DNA of 64,000 nt from CAVQYV01 sp963718295 [NCBI: uncultured Methylomirabilota bacterium] (GCA_963718295.1 CAVQYV010000010.1:47064-111063); one strand, 5' to 3'. Positions 54,290 through 61,843 are shown, numbered from the stretch's first letter. The notes: a model not told the origin generated them from the sequence alone. Translations and numbers: made by a program.

Positions 54290-55357
54290 TCAGACATTGA
54301 ATAGAAAATCAATGATATCGCCGTCCTCCACGATGTAATCCCTGCCCTTCTGCATGTATTTCCCCACTTCTTTGACCTTCCGCTCACTTCCCAGTCGAAT
54401 CAAGTCCTGATATTTCATCACCTGCGCCCGGATGAACCCACGCTTCAGGTCAGAATGAATGACGCCGGCAGCCTGGGGAGCAAGGGATCCATGCGGGTTT
54501 GTCCAGGCCCGGACCTCATCCGGCCCGACGGTGAAAAACGAGATGAGGCCGAGCGTCTGGTAGCAAAGCATCGTCAATCGGTCCAGGGCCGGCTGATCGA
54601 ACTGAAGGTCTGAAAGAAAGCTCTGACGCTCTGCCGCATCCAGTTGGCACAGTTCGTGTTCAATCTGGGCAGAAACAGTAGTCCACTGGAAGGCCTGCGC
54701 ACGAAATTCTCCCTCCAGCGCAACGACCAGATCGTGAGCCTCCGGGACCTTCTCCCCCACGTTGAGGGCTATGATCACCGCTCTGCGGGTCAGCAATGGG
54801 TAGCCGGCGATGAGTTTTTCTTCGGCCTCTGTCAGGGGGAAGTTTCTCAGGAAACGGCCCGCTTCCAGATGGACTTTCATGCGAGCAAGAAGATCTGCTT
54901 CCAGGGCTGCCTTTTGAAGGTCTTTCTTGCGGTTTTGTTCTTTTTCCAGCCGCTCCAGGCGCTTTTCCAGAAAAAGGAGATCGTTCAGCTGCAACTCTTC
55001 GTTGAAGAGCAGGATATCCCGACGAGGGTCAATCGTACCATGGATATGGAACACCGTGTCGTCCTGAAAAACTCGAACCAGATGGCAGATGACATCTACC
55101 TGCTCCAGCCCCCGCATGATCTGATCGTTACGAGAGGCCTGCTGGTCCAAGTGAGGAAGAAGCAAGAATTCGATATGGGCAGGGGTTTGCTGACGGGGAG
55201 CGTAGATCTCCACGAGGCGATCGAAGCGCTCATCCCGCACCTTCGCCAACCCCAACCCATTGCCCTTCCTGCTTTCTGCATTTGGCTCTTTCCCGGTCAA
55301 CAGGCGAAAGAGGGTGCGCTTGCCCACTTGAGGAAAACCTACCAGACCCACTTTCAT
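54290..55357 (-). CDS. Divergent YchF-like (Obg superfamily) nucleotide-binding protein with TGS domain
   Basis: 355 residues from the ATG at 55357 (MKVGLVGFPQVGKRTLFRLLTG), close to YchF length (363). The P-loop is GFPQVGKRT instead of GxPNVGKST. The usual G3 'DIAGL' segment is replaced by 'LLLPHLDQQ' (about residue 65), so switch-II contacts for nucleotide hydrolysis are missing. The coiled-coil insert (LEKRLERLEKEQNRKKDLQKA) and the C-terminal TGS domain ('LISFFTVGPDEVRAWTNPHGSLAPQAAGVIHSDLKRGFIRAQVMKY', 'GKYMQKGRDYIVEDGDIIDFLF') are well kept. A paralog of the ATPase YchF, perhaps a non-hydrolysing or regulatory form. Confidence 0.85.
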   Translation of the reverse strand: MKVGLVGFPQVGKRTLFRLLTGKEPNAESRKGNGLGLAKVRDERFDRLVEIYAPRQQTPAHIEFLLLPHLDQQASRNDQIMRGLEQVDVICHLVRVFQDDTVFHIHGTIDPRRDILLFNEELQLNDLLFLEKRLERLEKEQNRKKDLQKAALEADLLARMKVHLEAGRFLRNFPLTEAEEKLIAGYPLLTRRAVIIALNVGEKVPEAHDLVVALEGEFRAQAFQWTTVSAQIEHELCQLDAAERQSFLSDLQFDQPALDRLTMLCYQTLGLISFFTVGPDEVRAWTNPHGSLAPQAAGVIHSDLKRGFIRAQVMKYQDLIRLGSERKVKEVGKYMQKGRDYIVEDGDIIDFLFNV

Positions 55358-55767
55358 CGTATTTCTTCTTTCTCCTTCCATTCAGCTTCCATTCAGCAAA
55401 AGCCTCCCCTTGAGCTTTCGAGGACACAGTTCTGCCCAAGGAAAGCCTCTCACGAATCTCGGGAATGATCTTTGGAAAACCTAAGAGGAGATCACTGCCT
55501 GCGGAGGAACACCGGGGAGGAATCGAAATTGGCCAAGTAAAAGATAGCACAACCGATGATTATTTTCAATGGGGGCGGGCGGTCCTTCTATCCCATAGCG
55601 ATGACACCATTCTGCCATGGAGGCCCGGTGAGCCCCACGGCCCCCATCCGTCCCGCGATTTCAGGTTGTTCGGCTTTCTGGTGTTGCTGTTTGGACCCTT
55701 TTGCTGTTCTCGATCTCACCCGACCCATTAAAGCTTGCTGACAGACCGGGTCCAACCTCCGCGCCGG
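55358..55767. other. Intergenic region
   Basis: 410 bp upstream of the YchF-like gene and downstream of the Phd/RelE pair. No ORF, repeat or strong hairpin recognised. Confidence 0.4.
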
Positions 55768-56007
55768 TCACAGATCTTCCATCCGGATCCCTTTGCCGGC
55801 TTGCAGGCTGGCTCTGGCCGATTCCATCCGCTTGAGGAATCGTGGGTCATTTTCCAACCGGTAGTCAAACCAGTCCTCCTCCGATTCGAAGCCGATCAAG
55901 ACCCCGGCTGGCTTCCCATGCCGGGTGATCACAACCTCTTCCTCCTCGGCAATACGAAGATATCGGGACAAGTCGTCTTTCACCTCCGATAAAGCAACCT
56001 TCTTCAT
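55768..56007 (-). CDS. Phd/YefM-type antitoxin
   Basis: 79 residues: 'MKKVALSEVKDDLSRYLRIAEEEEVVITRHGKPAGVLIGFES' is the Phd/YefM N-terminal DNA-binding fold. The C-terminus would neutralise the toxin. Its ATG overlaps the upstream toxin stop (ATGA), so toxin precedes antitoxin, the reverse of the commonest order. Confidence 0.9.
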   Translation of the reverse strand: MKKVALSEVKDDLSRYLRIAEEEEVVITRHGKPAGVLIGFESEEDWFDYRLENDPRFLKRMESARASLQAGKGIRMEDL

Positions 56008-56306
56008 TTCCCCCTCCCTATGCTTTCCAGCCAGGATGCGGCCTCTGATTTCTGGACCATGGCCAAGATCTCTACCTGATTGCCTCTCCCATCGTAGAAG
56101 ACCCTGATTTCACCGACGCGCAGCCGATATTGCGGGCGATTCATCTTCTTGAGCTTCTTGATACGGCCCTTACTCTCCTTCTCCGGCTCAAAGCGAAGAT
56201 GCCTCTCGATCCCATCCCGAACAAGGGATCGCAAATGGGCTTTCAGAGATTTGAAGTCTTTCGCTGCCTCTGGCGAAAAGATGATTTCGTATCTCATTCT
56301 GGCCAT
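56004..56306 (-). CDS. RelE/ParE-superfamily toxin
   Basis: 100 residues, ATG at 56306. 'RYEIIFSPEAAKDFKSLKAHLRSLVRDGIERHLRFEPEKESKGRIKKLK' then 'YRLRVGEIRVFYDGRGNQVEILAMVQKSEAASW' is the RelE fold, with the basic residues of 'YRLRVGEIRVFYD' at the expected catalytic strand. Likely a ribosome-dependent mRNA interferase or related toxin. Partner antitoxin overlaps downstream. The upstream 35 bp resembles 61003-61037. Confidence 0.9.
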   Translation of the reverse strand: MARMRYEIIFSPEAAKDFKSLKAHLRSLVRDGIERHLRFEPEKESKGRIKKLKKMNRPQYRLRVGEIRVFYDGRGNQVEILAMVQKSEAASWLESIGRGK

Positions 56307-56675
56307 ATTATAGCCAGAATCTTCCGAGAATGCAAGGCCGTTCAGGCAAGGCGACTTGGGTCAATTTTTACACTTCGAACGGGACCCCTCTTCTTCCTGG
56401 CGAATCTTTTTGAAGCTTCTGGAGGCCATCTGATGAGCCTAGACCTACGGGCGGAATTGTGAGAGAGGTAGTTGATCTTGCGGCTAAGGAGGGTCGGCAG
56501 AAATAATCAGGATAGAGGAATCCAGAATTCAATGGATAGCATCGGATAACGGCGGATTACGGGGACACATCCCATCTATAAAAAATAGCAAAAAAGGGGA
56601 GTGTCCCCAAGAGGATGTTGGCGAGATGGCGAGACGATCCTGCATCGTATGAAGATCTATGGCGTGCCACCTCAA
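56307..56675. other. Intergenic region with two repeat fragments
   Basis: No supported gene. It holds the second copy of the degenerate 35-bp sequence (56511-56544) and a decayed family-A palindrome: GGGACACATCCC (56572-56583) and GGGGAGTGTCCCC (56606-56618), the latter lacking one T of the canonical arm. Confidence 0.5.
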
Positions 56676-56876
56676 TCAGGGGGTCATCTGAAACTCGATC
56701 TTGCGGGTTTCGCTCACCCTCGTGGATGCATCCAGTATTTCAAGGGATACTAGGTTCCCCTCGGCATCATAGTCAAGAATGACGCCGGGCTTGTCCTCGT
56801 CGCTTTCCGCAACAGGGGCTCCTTCTTTGAAGATGGCGCTCAGTGTGTCCGTTCGGGGGTCATATATCACTTTCAT
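56676..56876 (-). CDS. DUF2283 protein (possible antitoxin)
   Basis: 66 residues: MKVIYDPRTDTLSAIFKEGAPVAESDEDKPGVILDYDAEGNLVSLEILDAS is the typical DUF2283 pattern (YD...D.L...LD.D..G.LVGIEIL). It follows a DUF4258 gene by 5 bp, a pairing that recurs at 59675-60177. DUF2283/DUF4258 pairs behave like toxin-antitoxin modules in genome context. Activity is not proven. Confidence 0.85.
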   Translation of the reverse strand: MKVIYDPRTDTLSAIFKEGAPVAESDEDKPGVILDYDAEGNLVSLEILDASTRVSETRKIEFQMTP

Positions 56877-56881
56877 CCGAC

Positions 56882-57151
56882 TTACCTCCAGTATTTGGTG
56901 ATCCTGCTGGTCCTGTAGGCGGTCACCACCTCAGCGGGTCTGCGATCCGCCTCCACAAAAACTCGAATCAAGTAACGCTTTCCCTTTATCCACTTCCGAG
57001 ATTGAAATACCTCCCGGCCTTCCCGGACGACCAGTCGCTGTTCCGGTTTTTCGAGCACCTCCCGAACCAACTCCGACGAAATGTTCCGGCGTTCCATTTC
57101 CATTGAGGCATGATCTGTTATGATATACTCTCCGGCAGGTAAAGGTCTCAA
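56882..57151 (-). CDS. DUF4258 protein (possible toxin)
   Basis: 89 residues if the TTG at 57151 is used. The conserved core is 'ITDHASMEMERRNISSELVREVLEKPEQRLVVREGREVFQSRKWIKGKRYLIRVFVEADRRPAEVVTAYRTSRITKYW' in order (H at the start of the domain, R/K-rich strands, 'AYRTSRI'). This is the DUF4258 family, distantly RelE-like. The start is uncertain. Precedes the DUF2283 gene in an operon. Confidence 0.82.
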   Translation of the reverse strand: MRPLPAGEYIITDHASMEMERRNISSELVREVLEKPEQRLVVREGREVFQSRKWIKGKRYLIRVFVEADRRPAEVVTAYRTSRITKYWR

Positions 57152-57232
57152 CTTTTCATCTCACAATGGCCAGCAATACGGCATCCAGTAGACGCCACTC
57201 TCCTTGCCTGTCCTTTTATTTGCCTTTATTTA

Positions 57233-57445
57233 CTTTTGCCTTTTCTATAGACCCAAAGCAGGGGGAAGTCAAGCCCTGGACGTCAAGAGACTGAAAAAGG
57301 CCATAGCGGATGGGGCCTTCGATGACGCGGCGATCAGAGCCCTGTTGGAGTTCGCCGAAGAGGAGGATAAGGTAAGGGTGCGTCTGCGGAAGAAGCGTGG
57401 AGAAGAGGAGTGATGGCGGGTTCGTTTGTCTTATTCGGACGGCTT
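57233..57445 (+). repeat. Dispersed coding-like repeat, copy 1 (ADGAF..RALLEFAEEE tail)
   Basis: Contains a frame from ATG 57204 to a stop at 57413 (69 codons) whose last 42 residues (DVKRLKKAIADGAFDDAAIR..., then ALLEFAEEEDKVRVRLRKK) recur at 60480-60611 and 61075-61201. The part before DVKRL differs from a normal gene start and no good ribosome site is visible. It may be a small gene or a relic. Confidence 0.5.
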
Positions 57446-57577
57446 GAGGGGGATCTCGTTCTTTTCATTGATTGCTTGACGGAACGATCCGGTTTTCATA
57501 TATTCGATTCGGCCCCAAGCGAGTCCTTCACACGATCCTTTGCTTCTTCAAACGCCTCGATGAAAGGAAGGAAAGAT

Positions 57578-59065
57578 ATGGCTTTTATGCAAATTTGTCT
57601 TTCGGCGGTCATGATGATCGTTCTATTTTTCCCGCCAAGCCTGCATGCCCAGGGAAAACCGGACTTCTCGAACTATGAATACTGTGTGACAGACGATGGC
57701 ACCTTCGGGCTTTATAAGCCCAAGGGATGGAAGACGGGCTCCCAGAAATACCCCAACGGCAGGATGATTTTTGTCTCAGACCAGAAGGACTTATCCTATG
57801 CGAGCGTGCTCTTTCTGGAAAAGATCGACTCGAATCTCGATTCTGTAGCCTTCGCGGGCTCGACCTTGAAGAACGTGATGACACAGATGCCGAACCTCAA
57901 AATCCTCGAGGCAAGAAGCAGCCGCGATCGGATGCGCACCGTGGTGAAATACCAGCGGCCCGGCCCCCAGAATATTCTCATCGAGGGAAAATACTGCTTC
58001 AATGTCAAGCCTCCCACCGCGCTGGTCACCGGATACGAAGGACCCGCAGAGCAACTCCAGGAAATGGTCCCCACCCTTCTGACCGTTATCGCAAACATCA
58101 CGATTCTTGATGATCAGGCCTACCGAACGCGAGCTGCTCAGACAAAAGGGGGAGAATCGATAGTGCCGCCGATGAAAGAGGTTTCGGCACAGGACAACAC
58201 GTGCCGACTCCTGGTCCCTCAAGGCTGGAATCTCATTGCCGCCAAGGGGGCGGCCGTCTGCTCATCTCCTGACGAGAATGCGGGTTTTATCTTTACGATG
58301 GTGGGTTTTGTGGCGCGATCCCGGATCCCCCACTTCGACAGCTCCAAAATCCCGGGCCTTCACTATGAGTATATGCCCCCCATCGATGCCCTCATTGTGG
58401 CGGCGAGGCAGACGGGTGCAAGCAACCACAAGGTGCTGGAACGTCATGCGAATCCTTCGGCGGCCAAGGAAGGCTCCGCTTTGCTGAAAAAGCGAGTGGA
58501 TGCGGAGATCGCCCTGATTTCCTACACCAACAGGAAGGGCGTGCCCTGTATTGGCTACTACGATGTGGTGGGCTCCGTCCCCGACAACGCCGGACAGTGG
58601 GGTATCATCCCCCTGGGCTTCTGGGCGCCGTCAGACCAGTTCGCCCGCTACCTCCCTTCCCTCATCAAGATCGCCGAAAGCTTCCGGATCAACGAGCAGT
58701 GGGCCTCGGAATATGTCCGCCAGGGAATGGCAAAGGTGAGGGAAATGATGAAAACAACCTCATCGATGATGTCTCGTTATGCCGAAGAGATGCGTCAATC
58801 GAGCCTCGCCGCCCACCAGAACCGGATGAGAAGCGGCGATTACATCAGTTATAAGTTCTCAAGCTACATGCGAGGGGAACAGGACTGGGTGACCTCTTTG
58901 GAAGGAGGCACGGTGGTTACCTCGCATCATTCGGGGCTCACCGTCAACGGGGGGACAACCATCGAAGGTCCGCCCTTCAACTATTACAATTTTCAAGGGG
59001 AGAAGTACGGGCTCATCCCCGTCGACAGCTCGCCTGAGGTCTTCCAAGCTGTTATGGGACACTAA
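57578..59065 (+). CDS. Large exported protein of unknown function
   Basis: 495 residues from the ATG at 57578 (GGAAGGAAAG upstream). The frame is open from 57410. Signal peptide MAFMQICLSAVMMIVLFFPPSLHAQ. The mature part shows two similar lobes that each begin like PsbP/Mog1-type domains: 'YCVTDDGTFGLYKPKGWKTG' (about 30-49) and 'CRLLVPQGWNLIAAKGAAVCSSPDENAGFIFTMVG' (about 208-242), each followed by an alternating beta region. A C-terminal 70 residues are Ser/Gly/Tyr-rich. The last codons and stop (AVMGH*) lie inside the 210-bp repeat that also occurs at 62951-63170, so the natural C-terminus may have been replaced. No family assigned. Confidence 0.7.
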   Translation: MAFMQICLSAVMMIVLFFPPSLHAQGKPDFSNYEYCVTDDGTFGLYKPKGWKTGSQKYPNGRMIFVSDQKDLSYASVLFLEKIDSNLDSVAFAGSTLKNVMTQMPNLKILEARSSRDRMRTVVKYQRPGPQNILIEGKYCFNVKPPTALVTGYEGPAEQLQEMVPTLLTVIANITILDDQAYRTRAAQTKGGESIVPPMKEVSAQDNTCRLLVPQGWNLIAAKGAAVCSSPDENAGFIFTMVGFVARSRIPHFDSSKIPGLHYEYMPPIDALIVAARQTGASNHKVLERHANPSAAKEGSALLKKRVDAEIALISYTNRKGVPCIGYYDVVGSVPDNAGQWGIIPLGFWAPSDQFARYLPSLIKIAESFRINEQWASEYVRQGMAKVREMMKTTSSMMSRYAEEMRQSSLAAHQNRMRSGDYISYKFSSYMRGEQDWVTSLEGGTVVTSHHSGLTVNGGTTIEGPPFNYYNFQGEKYGLIPVDSSPEVFQAVMGH

Positions 59066-59260
59066 GCACAAGTCCATCCAAGTCCACTGACACCCACCCA
59101 AAGCAATTTCTGCATCAACGTCCCGTCCATTCCTCGCACGTCCATTCTTCGCACAGTCGCGCCGGCTAGGCCGAAAGCCCCGCCCAGTGTTGAAGGTAGA
59201 TATGCACGTCCCATATCCGATCAGAGATAATAAGTTCACTTAGAACCAACGTCCCCAAAG
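59053..59260 (+). repeat. 210-bp dispersed repeat, copy a
   Basis: Begins GTTATGGGACACTAAGCAC, contains CGCACAGTCGCGCCGGCTAG, and ends TTAGAACCAACGTCCCCAAAG-like sequence. It aligns over its whole length with 62951-63170 and over its right half with 61986-62097. It touches an IS150-type stump on its right side. Confidence 0.7.
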
Positions 59261-59512
59261 TCGTCCCGTTGTCGAAACGTCCCTGGGTGTACTGGTCCTT
59301 CCAGTGATAGAGCAGCCCCGACGAGATGTCATGGCGACGCATGAGTTGGGCTGCGGTACTGACCCCGCTCAAGTACTCTTCCACCACCTGGCGCTTGAAC
59401 TGGTTGCTGAACTTTCTGCGCTTCATGGCAAGATCCTTTCTCCCCATCTCGGGGATCTTGGGTCCTGTCCAGTACTCTAACACATATTGTCCAACTCATG
59501 GGGTGCAGTCCA
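59261..59512 (-). mobile_element. IS3-family (IS150-type) insertion sequence, left-end stump
   Basis: On the minus strand the outer end reads TGGACTGCACCCCATGAG then TTGGACA (from 59512), like the IS150-group terminal inverted repeat. Then ATG 59426 begins OrfA (MKRRKFSNQFKRQVVEEYLSGVSTAAQLMRRHDISSGLLYHWKDQY), an IS3 HTH protein. OrfA breaks off after 'GRFDNGT' where the 210-bp repeat begins. OrfB and the right end are absent. Confidence 0.8.
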
Positions 59513-59514
59513 GG

Positions 59515-59572
59515 ACGGCTCTATTTCTTGCATAGCTCGGGACCAAGGGTGGGGAAAATAGGACCGTCCCTA
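59515..59572. repeat. Palindromic repeat, family C (copy 1)
   Basis: GGACGGCTCTATTTCTTGCATA ... AAAATAGGACCGTCCC forms an inverted repeat of the outer GGGACGGTCCTATTT-like arms. It resembles 62781-62852 throughout, including the TATTTCTTGCATA core. Confidence 0.6.
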
Positions 59573-59674
59573 CTTCCCTGCGTCCGATTGAAAGATCCAC
59601 CCTCCCGAACCTCCTTTCTCGGCGTCGCAACCTTGTGCCAGGGTTCCATAATCCTTTCTCTCCAACTGGATGGG

Positions 59675-59899
59675 TCAGGTTGACGAGATAAGTGGCTGCA
59701 AGTCCTTGAGCTCGATCACAGGCGCGTCCTTTCTTTCGAATAGGCGGCTCGCACCCAGCACTTCTATACCCACCAGTTTCTCCCCTGCGGCAAAATCCAA
59801 CGCGATATCATCCGTAAGTCGTACAACACGGCTCTCGTATTCCCCCTCCAACAGGCGAATGTATAGGGCATCCGCCTCCTTATCATAGCTGATCTTCAT
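59675..59899 (-). CDS. DUF2283 protein (possible antitoxin), second locus
   Basis: 74 residues: 'MKISYDKEADALYIRLLEGEYESRVVRLTDDIALDFAAGEKLVGIEVLGASRLF' is a canonical DUF2283. Its ATG overlaps the DUF4258 stop (ATGA). Same gene order as at 56676-57151 but a clearly different sequence, so not a recent duplication. Confidence 0.88.
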   Translation of the reverse strand: MKISYDKEADALYIRLLEGEYESRVVRLTDDIALDFAAGEKLVGIEVLGASRLFERKDAPVIELKDLQPLISST

Positions 59900-60177
59900 G
59901 GCCTCTCTCCTTCTTGAAAATAAAAGGTATAGACGGTGATGACGAGTATCTTACCTGTTTCTTCCTTCACTATCGGTGCAACCTGCTGGACTCCATAATA
60001 TCGGCCATCCCACTCCCTCTTGAATTCCAGGTTCAGGCGGCAGAGAAAGCAACCTCTTTGGGCTGGTTCACGCTCTCCGATGCGAATCGCTTCCCGTACG
60101 CTATTTTCACTCGCGCCCCTTTCCTTCATGCGCTGCACGGCATGACCCGTGAAAACGATGGGTTTTCCCTCAGTCAT
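59896..60177 (-). CDS. DUF4258 protein (possible toxin), second locus
   Basis: 93 residues from the ATG at 60177 (MTEGKPIVFTGHAVQRMKERGASENSVREAIRIGEREPAQRG). 'FTGHAVQRMKERG' is the DUF4258 hallmark, and 'ILVITVYTFYF' ends the domain. It overlaps the stop of a decayed DUF433 gene (60170), giving a DUF433-DUF4258-DUF2283 arrangement. Confidence 0.86.
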   Translation of the reverse strand: MTEGKPIVFTGHAVQRMKERGASENSVREAIRIGEREPAQRGCFLCRLNLEFKREWDGRYYGVQQVAPIVKEETGKILVITVYTFYFQEGERP

Positions 60178-60392
60178 TATAGCACCCTGGCTGCAACGGC
60201 TCTGCGGCATACCCAATGGCAGCCTGGATGTCCTCACGGGTAAGCCGAGGATAGGCATCCAGAAGCTCCTCCTCGCTTCCCCCTTCGCTCAGCTTTCGGA
60301 GGAAGCAGTTCCACCGTAAGCCGCGTCCCACGAATGACCGGTTTCCCCATCATTACCTTGGGATTGATTTCAATGCGATCCGCAATGGTCAT
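60170..60392 (-). pseudogene. DUF433 antitoxin-like gene, one-base frameshift
   Basis: ATG at 60392: MTIADRIEINPKVMMGKPVIRGTRLTVELL, the DUF433 start. One extra base at about 60300-60303 shifts the frame. Removing it gives RKLSEGGSEEELLDAYPRLTREDIQAAIGYAAE, the classical DUF433 end, stopping at 60170. Family members are small HTH proteins often linked to toxins. Confidence 0.78.
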
Positions 60393-60430
60393 AATCGACC
60401 CCTTATTCACTTTTGCCTTTTGCCTTTTTA

Positions 60431-60645
60431 CTTTTGCCTTTTCTATAGACTCAAAGCAGGGTGAAAGTCAAGCCTGGACGTCAAAAGGCTGAAAAAGGCC
60501 ATAGCAGATGGGACCCTCGATGACGCGACGAACAGAGCCCTGTTGGAGTTCGCCAAAGAGCAGAAGAAGGTGAGCGTGCGCCTGCTGAAGAAGCAGAGAG
60601 GAGAGGTGTGATGGTGGATTAGTTTTCTATTCGGACAGTAGAAAT
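60431..60645 (+). repeat. Dispersed coding-like repeat, copy 2
   Basis: Shares with copy 1 both the lead (CTTTTGCCTTTTCTATAGAC, then CAAAGCAGG) and the coded tail DVKRLKKAIADGTLDDATNR, then ALLEFAKEQKKVSVRLLKK, stop at 60611. No start codon in frame. Confidence 0.6.
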
Positions 60646-60655
60646 AGCCAACTAC

Positions 60656-60715
60656 TTACCTGTAGATTTCTCTCCTATGCCCGATGGACAAGATCTTCAC
60701 TGTTCTATTCGTGTC
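60656..60715 (-). pseudogene. C-terminal stump of a RelE/ParE toxin
   Basis: Reads DTNRTVKILSIGHRREIYR and stop, the usual end of RelE-type toxins. It lies 15 bp after the antitoxin-like gene, whose own C-terminus looks cut short, so a deletion has removed the body of the toxin. Confidence 0.6.
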
Positions 60716-60729
60716 ATGTCAGGCTGTTA

Positions 60730-60927
60730 TCACCCGGAAATCGCCGGCAACTCCCTGAAAGGCCTGCCCTTATCCTTTGCCCTGCTTTCGGCAATGGCAA
60801 TGTCGATAAGATCCTCACGAACATCCTTCTCCTTCAGGATCTCCGTCAGGAAGATGTCTCGTTCTTTCTTGGGTAGGGACTTGAAAGCGGACAGAAAAAC
60901 CGCCGCCGTTGCGCCTCTTGCTTTCAA
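60730..60927 (-). CDS. Antitoxin-like small protein
   Basis: 65 residues: MKARGATAAVFLSAFKSLPKKERDIFLTEILKEKDVREDLIDIAIAESRAKDKGRPFRE. The pattern (helix, 'SLPKKERDxFLxELL', 'REDLxDIAxAExR..GRPFRE') is that of small antitoxins found immediately before RelE-type toxins. The final residues PAISG probably come from the deletion junction. Confidence 0.65.
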   Translation of the reverse strand: MKARGATAAVFLSAFKSLPKKERDIFLTEILKEKDVREDLIDIAIAESRAKDKGRPFRELPAISG

Positions 60928-61392
60928 TGTTTTCCTCCTGTTCTGATAAAGTTAGACAAAAGGGGGAAGGCAAAACTGGGATCTATTTGTCTCGACTCCT
61001 ATCTATAGCCAGAATCTGCGGAGAACGCAAGGCCCTAAAGCCAAAGCGGCTCTGGCGTATGAGGATCGCCGAGCAGATGTGGAAAAGGCGATAGCGGACG
61101 GAGCTTTGGATGAGAAGACGATCAGAGCCCTGTTGGGGTTGGCCGAGGAGGAGCAGAAGGTGAGCGTGCGCCTGCTCAGGAGGCGGGGAGAGGAGGAGTG
61201 AGGACGGATTGGTTTGTCCTATTGGGGGCTGGCAATCGCCAGATCGTGACTTGCCGGCTGTCCGCGTTTCTGATGGAGGATATTGATGATATTTTGAAGA
61301 TCTGATTTTCTACCCTTTCCCCTCTTCGAGTTGAATTGTCAAGAATATAGATGCCCCCCCTTCCCCCAAGTGATTTTCTCCAACTCTTGAAG
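60928..61392. other. Intergenic region holding repeat copy 3 and a toxin-promoter relic
   Basis: Besides the coded repeat (next entry), 61003-61037 (TATAGCCAGAATCT...GAGAACGCAAGGCC) resembles the sequence directly upstream of the RelE gene at 56306, as if a toxin-antitoxin locus had been deleted from here. Nothing else recognised. Confidence 0.45.
61075..61228 (+). repeat. Dispersed coding-like repeat, copy 3
   Basis: Codes DVEKAIADGALDEKTIR, then ALLGLAEEEQKVSVRLLRRR, stop at 61201. This is the same 40-residue tail as copies 1 and 2, with the following GGATTGGTTTGTCCTATT also shared. In frame it is open back to about 60955 but without a start codon. Confidence 0.6.
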
Positions 61393-61635
61393 CTATGCGC
61401 TCTTCTGATAATGAGAAGCGTACCAGTCGACCACCTCTCTTATCATCTTCTGGTAAGAGGTCTTATGCTTCTTAGCCTGTTCCTTGAAGAAGGCGATACT
61501 CGATTTCTTCAGGGAAATGGTGACCTTGACGTTGTCCTCCTTTAGCACCAGTTGCTCCGGAGGAGGAAGAAAGTCTTCCACAACTCGCAGATTGCCTATT
61601 GATTCTTCACTGTATCTCTTTGTTTTGGTCTTCAT
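61393..61635 (-). CDS. BrnA-type antitoxin
   Basis: 80 residues: a ribbon-helix-helix-like end, 'VKVTISLKKSSIAFFKEQAKKHKTSYQKMIREVVDWYASHY', preceded by 'MKTKTKRYSEESIGNLRVVEDFLPPPEQL'. Overlaps the BrnT gene by 29 bp, the usual brnTA organisation. It would bind toxin and repress the operon. Confidence 0.85.
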   Translation of the reverse strand: MKTKTKRYSEESIGNLRVVEDFLPPPEQLVLKEDNVKVTISLKKSSIAFFKEQAKKHKTSYQKMIREVVDWYASHYQKSA

Positions 61636-61843
61636 AAAGCTTCCTTCCTTTTCTCCAGTAGCCCGCGCCGTAGATACGGATGATACAATAGAACCTGTCT
61701 TCCTCTGAGCTGTGCGTAACGTCCTCTGCTATGATACGGTGAGGGTCGAGGAAGGCCCGTTGCGCCTCTGCAAACGAAACAGGATGTCTCTCCTGGTTCT
61801 CCCTATCTTTTTCCTCGTCCCATTGAAAAGTGGTTTTCTTCAC
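61607..61843 (-). CDS. BrnT-type toxin, internally deleted
   Basis: 78 residues from a GTG at 61843: 'FQWDEEKDRENQERHPVSFAEAQRAFLDPHRIIAEDVTHSSEEDRFYC' then directly 'IIRIYGAGYWRKGRKLYE'. BrnT proteins normally have about 18-20 residues between the 'R.YC' strand and 'IRIFGAGYWRKGR' (a strand with a conserved Arg). Their loss suggests an inactive or altered toxin. The frame is otherwise intact. Confidence 0.82.
   Translation of the reverse strand: MKKTTFQWDEEKDRENQERHPVSFAEAQRAFLDPHRIIAEDVTHSSEEDRFYCIIRIYGAGYWRKGRKLYEDQNKEIQ

Noticed and set aside
57204-57413. 69-codon ORF as a confident gene
   Set aside because: No clear ribosome site and its coding-like tail recurs without start codons at two other places; annotated as repeat instead.
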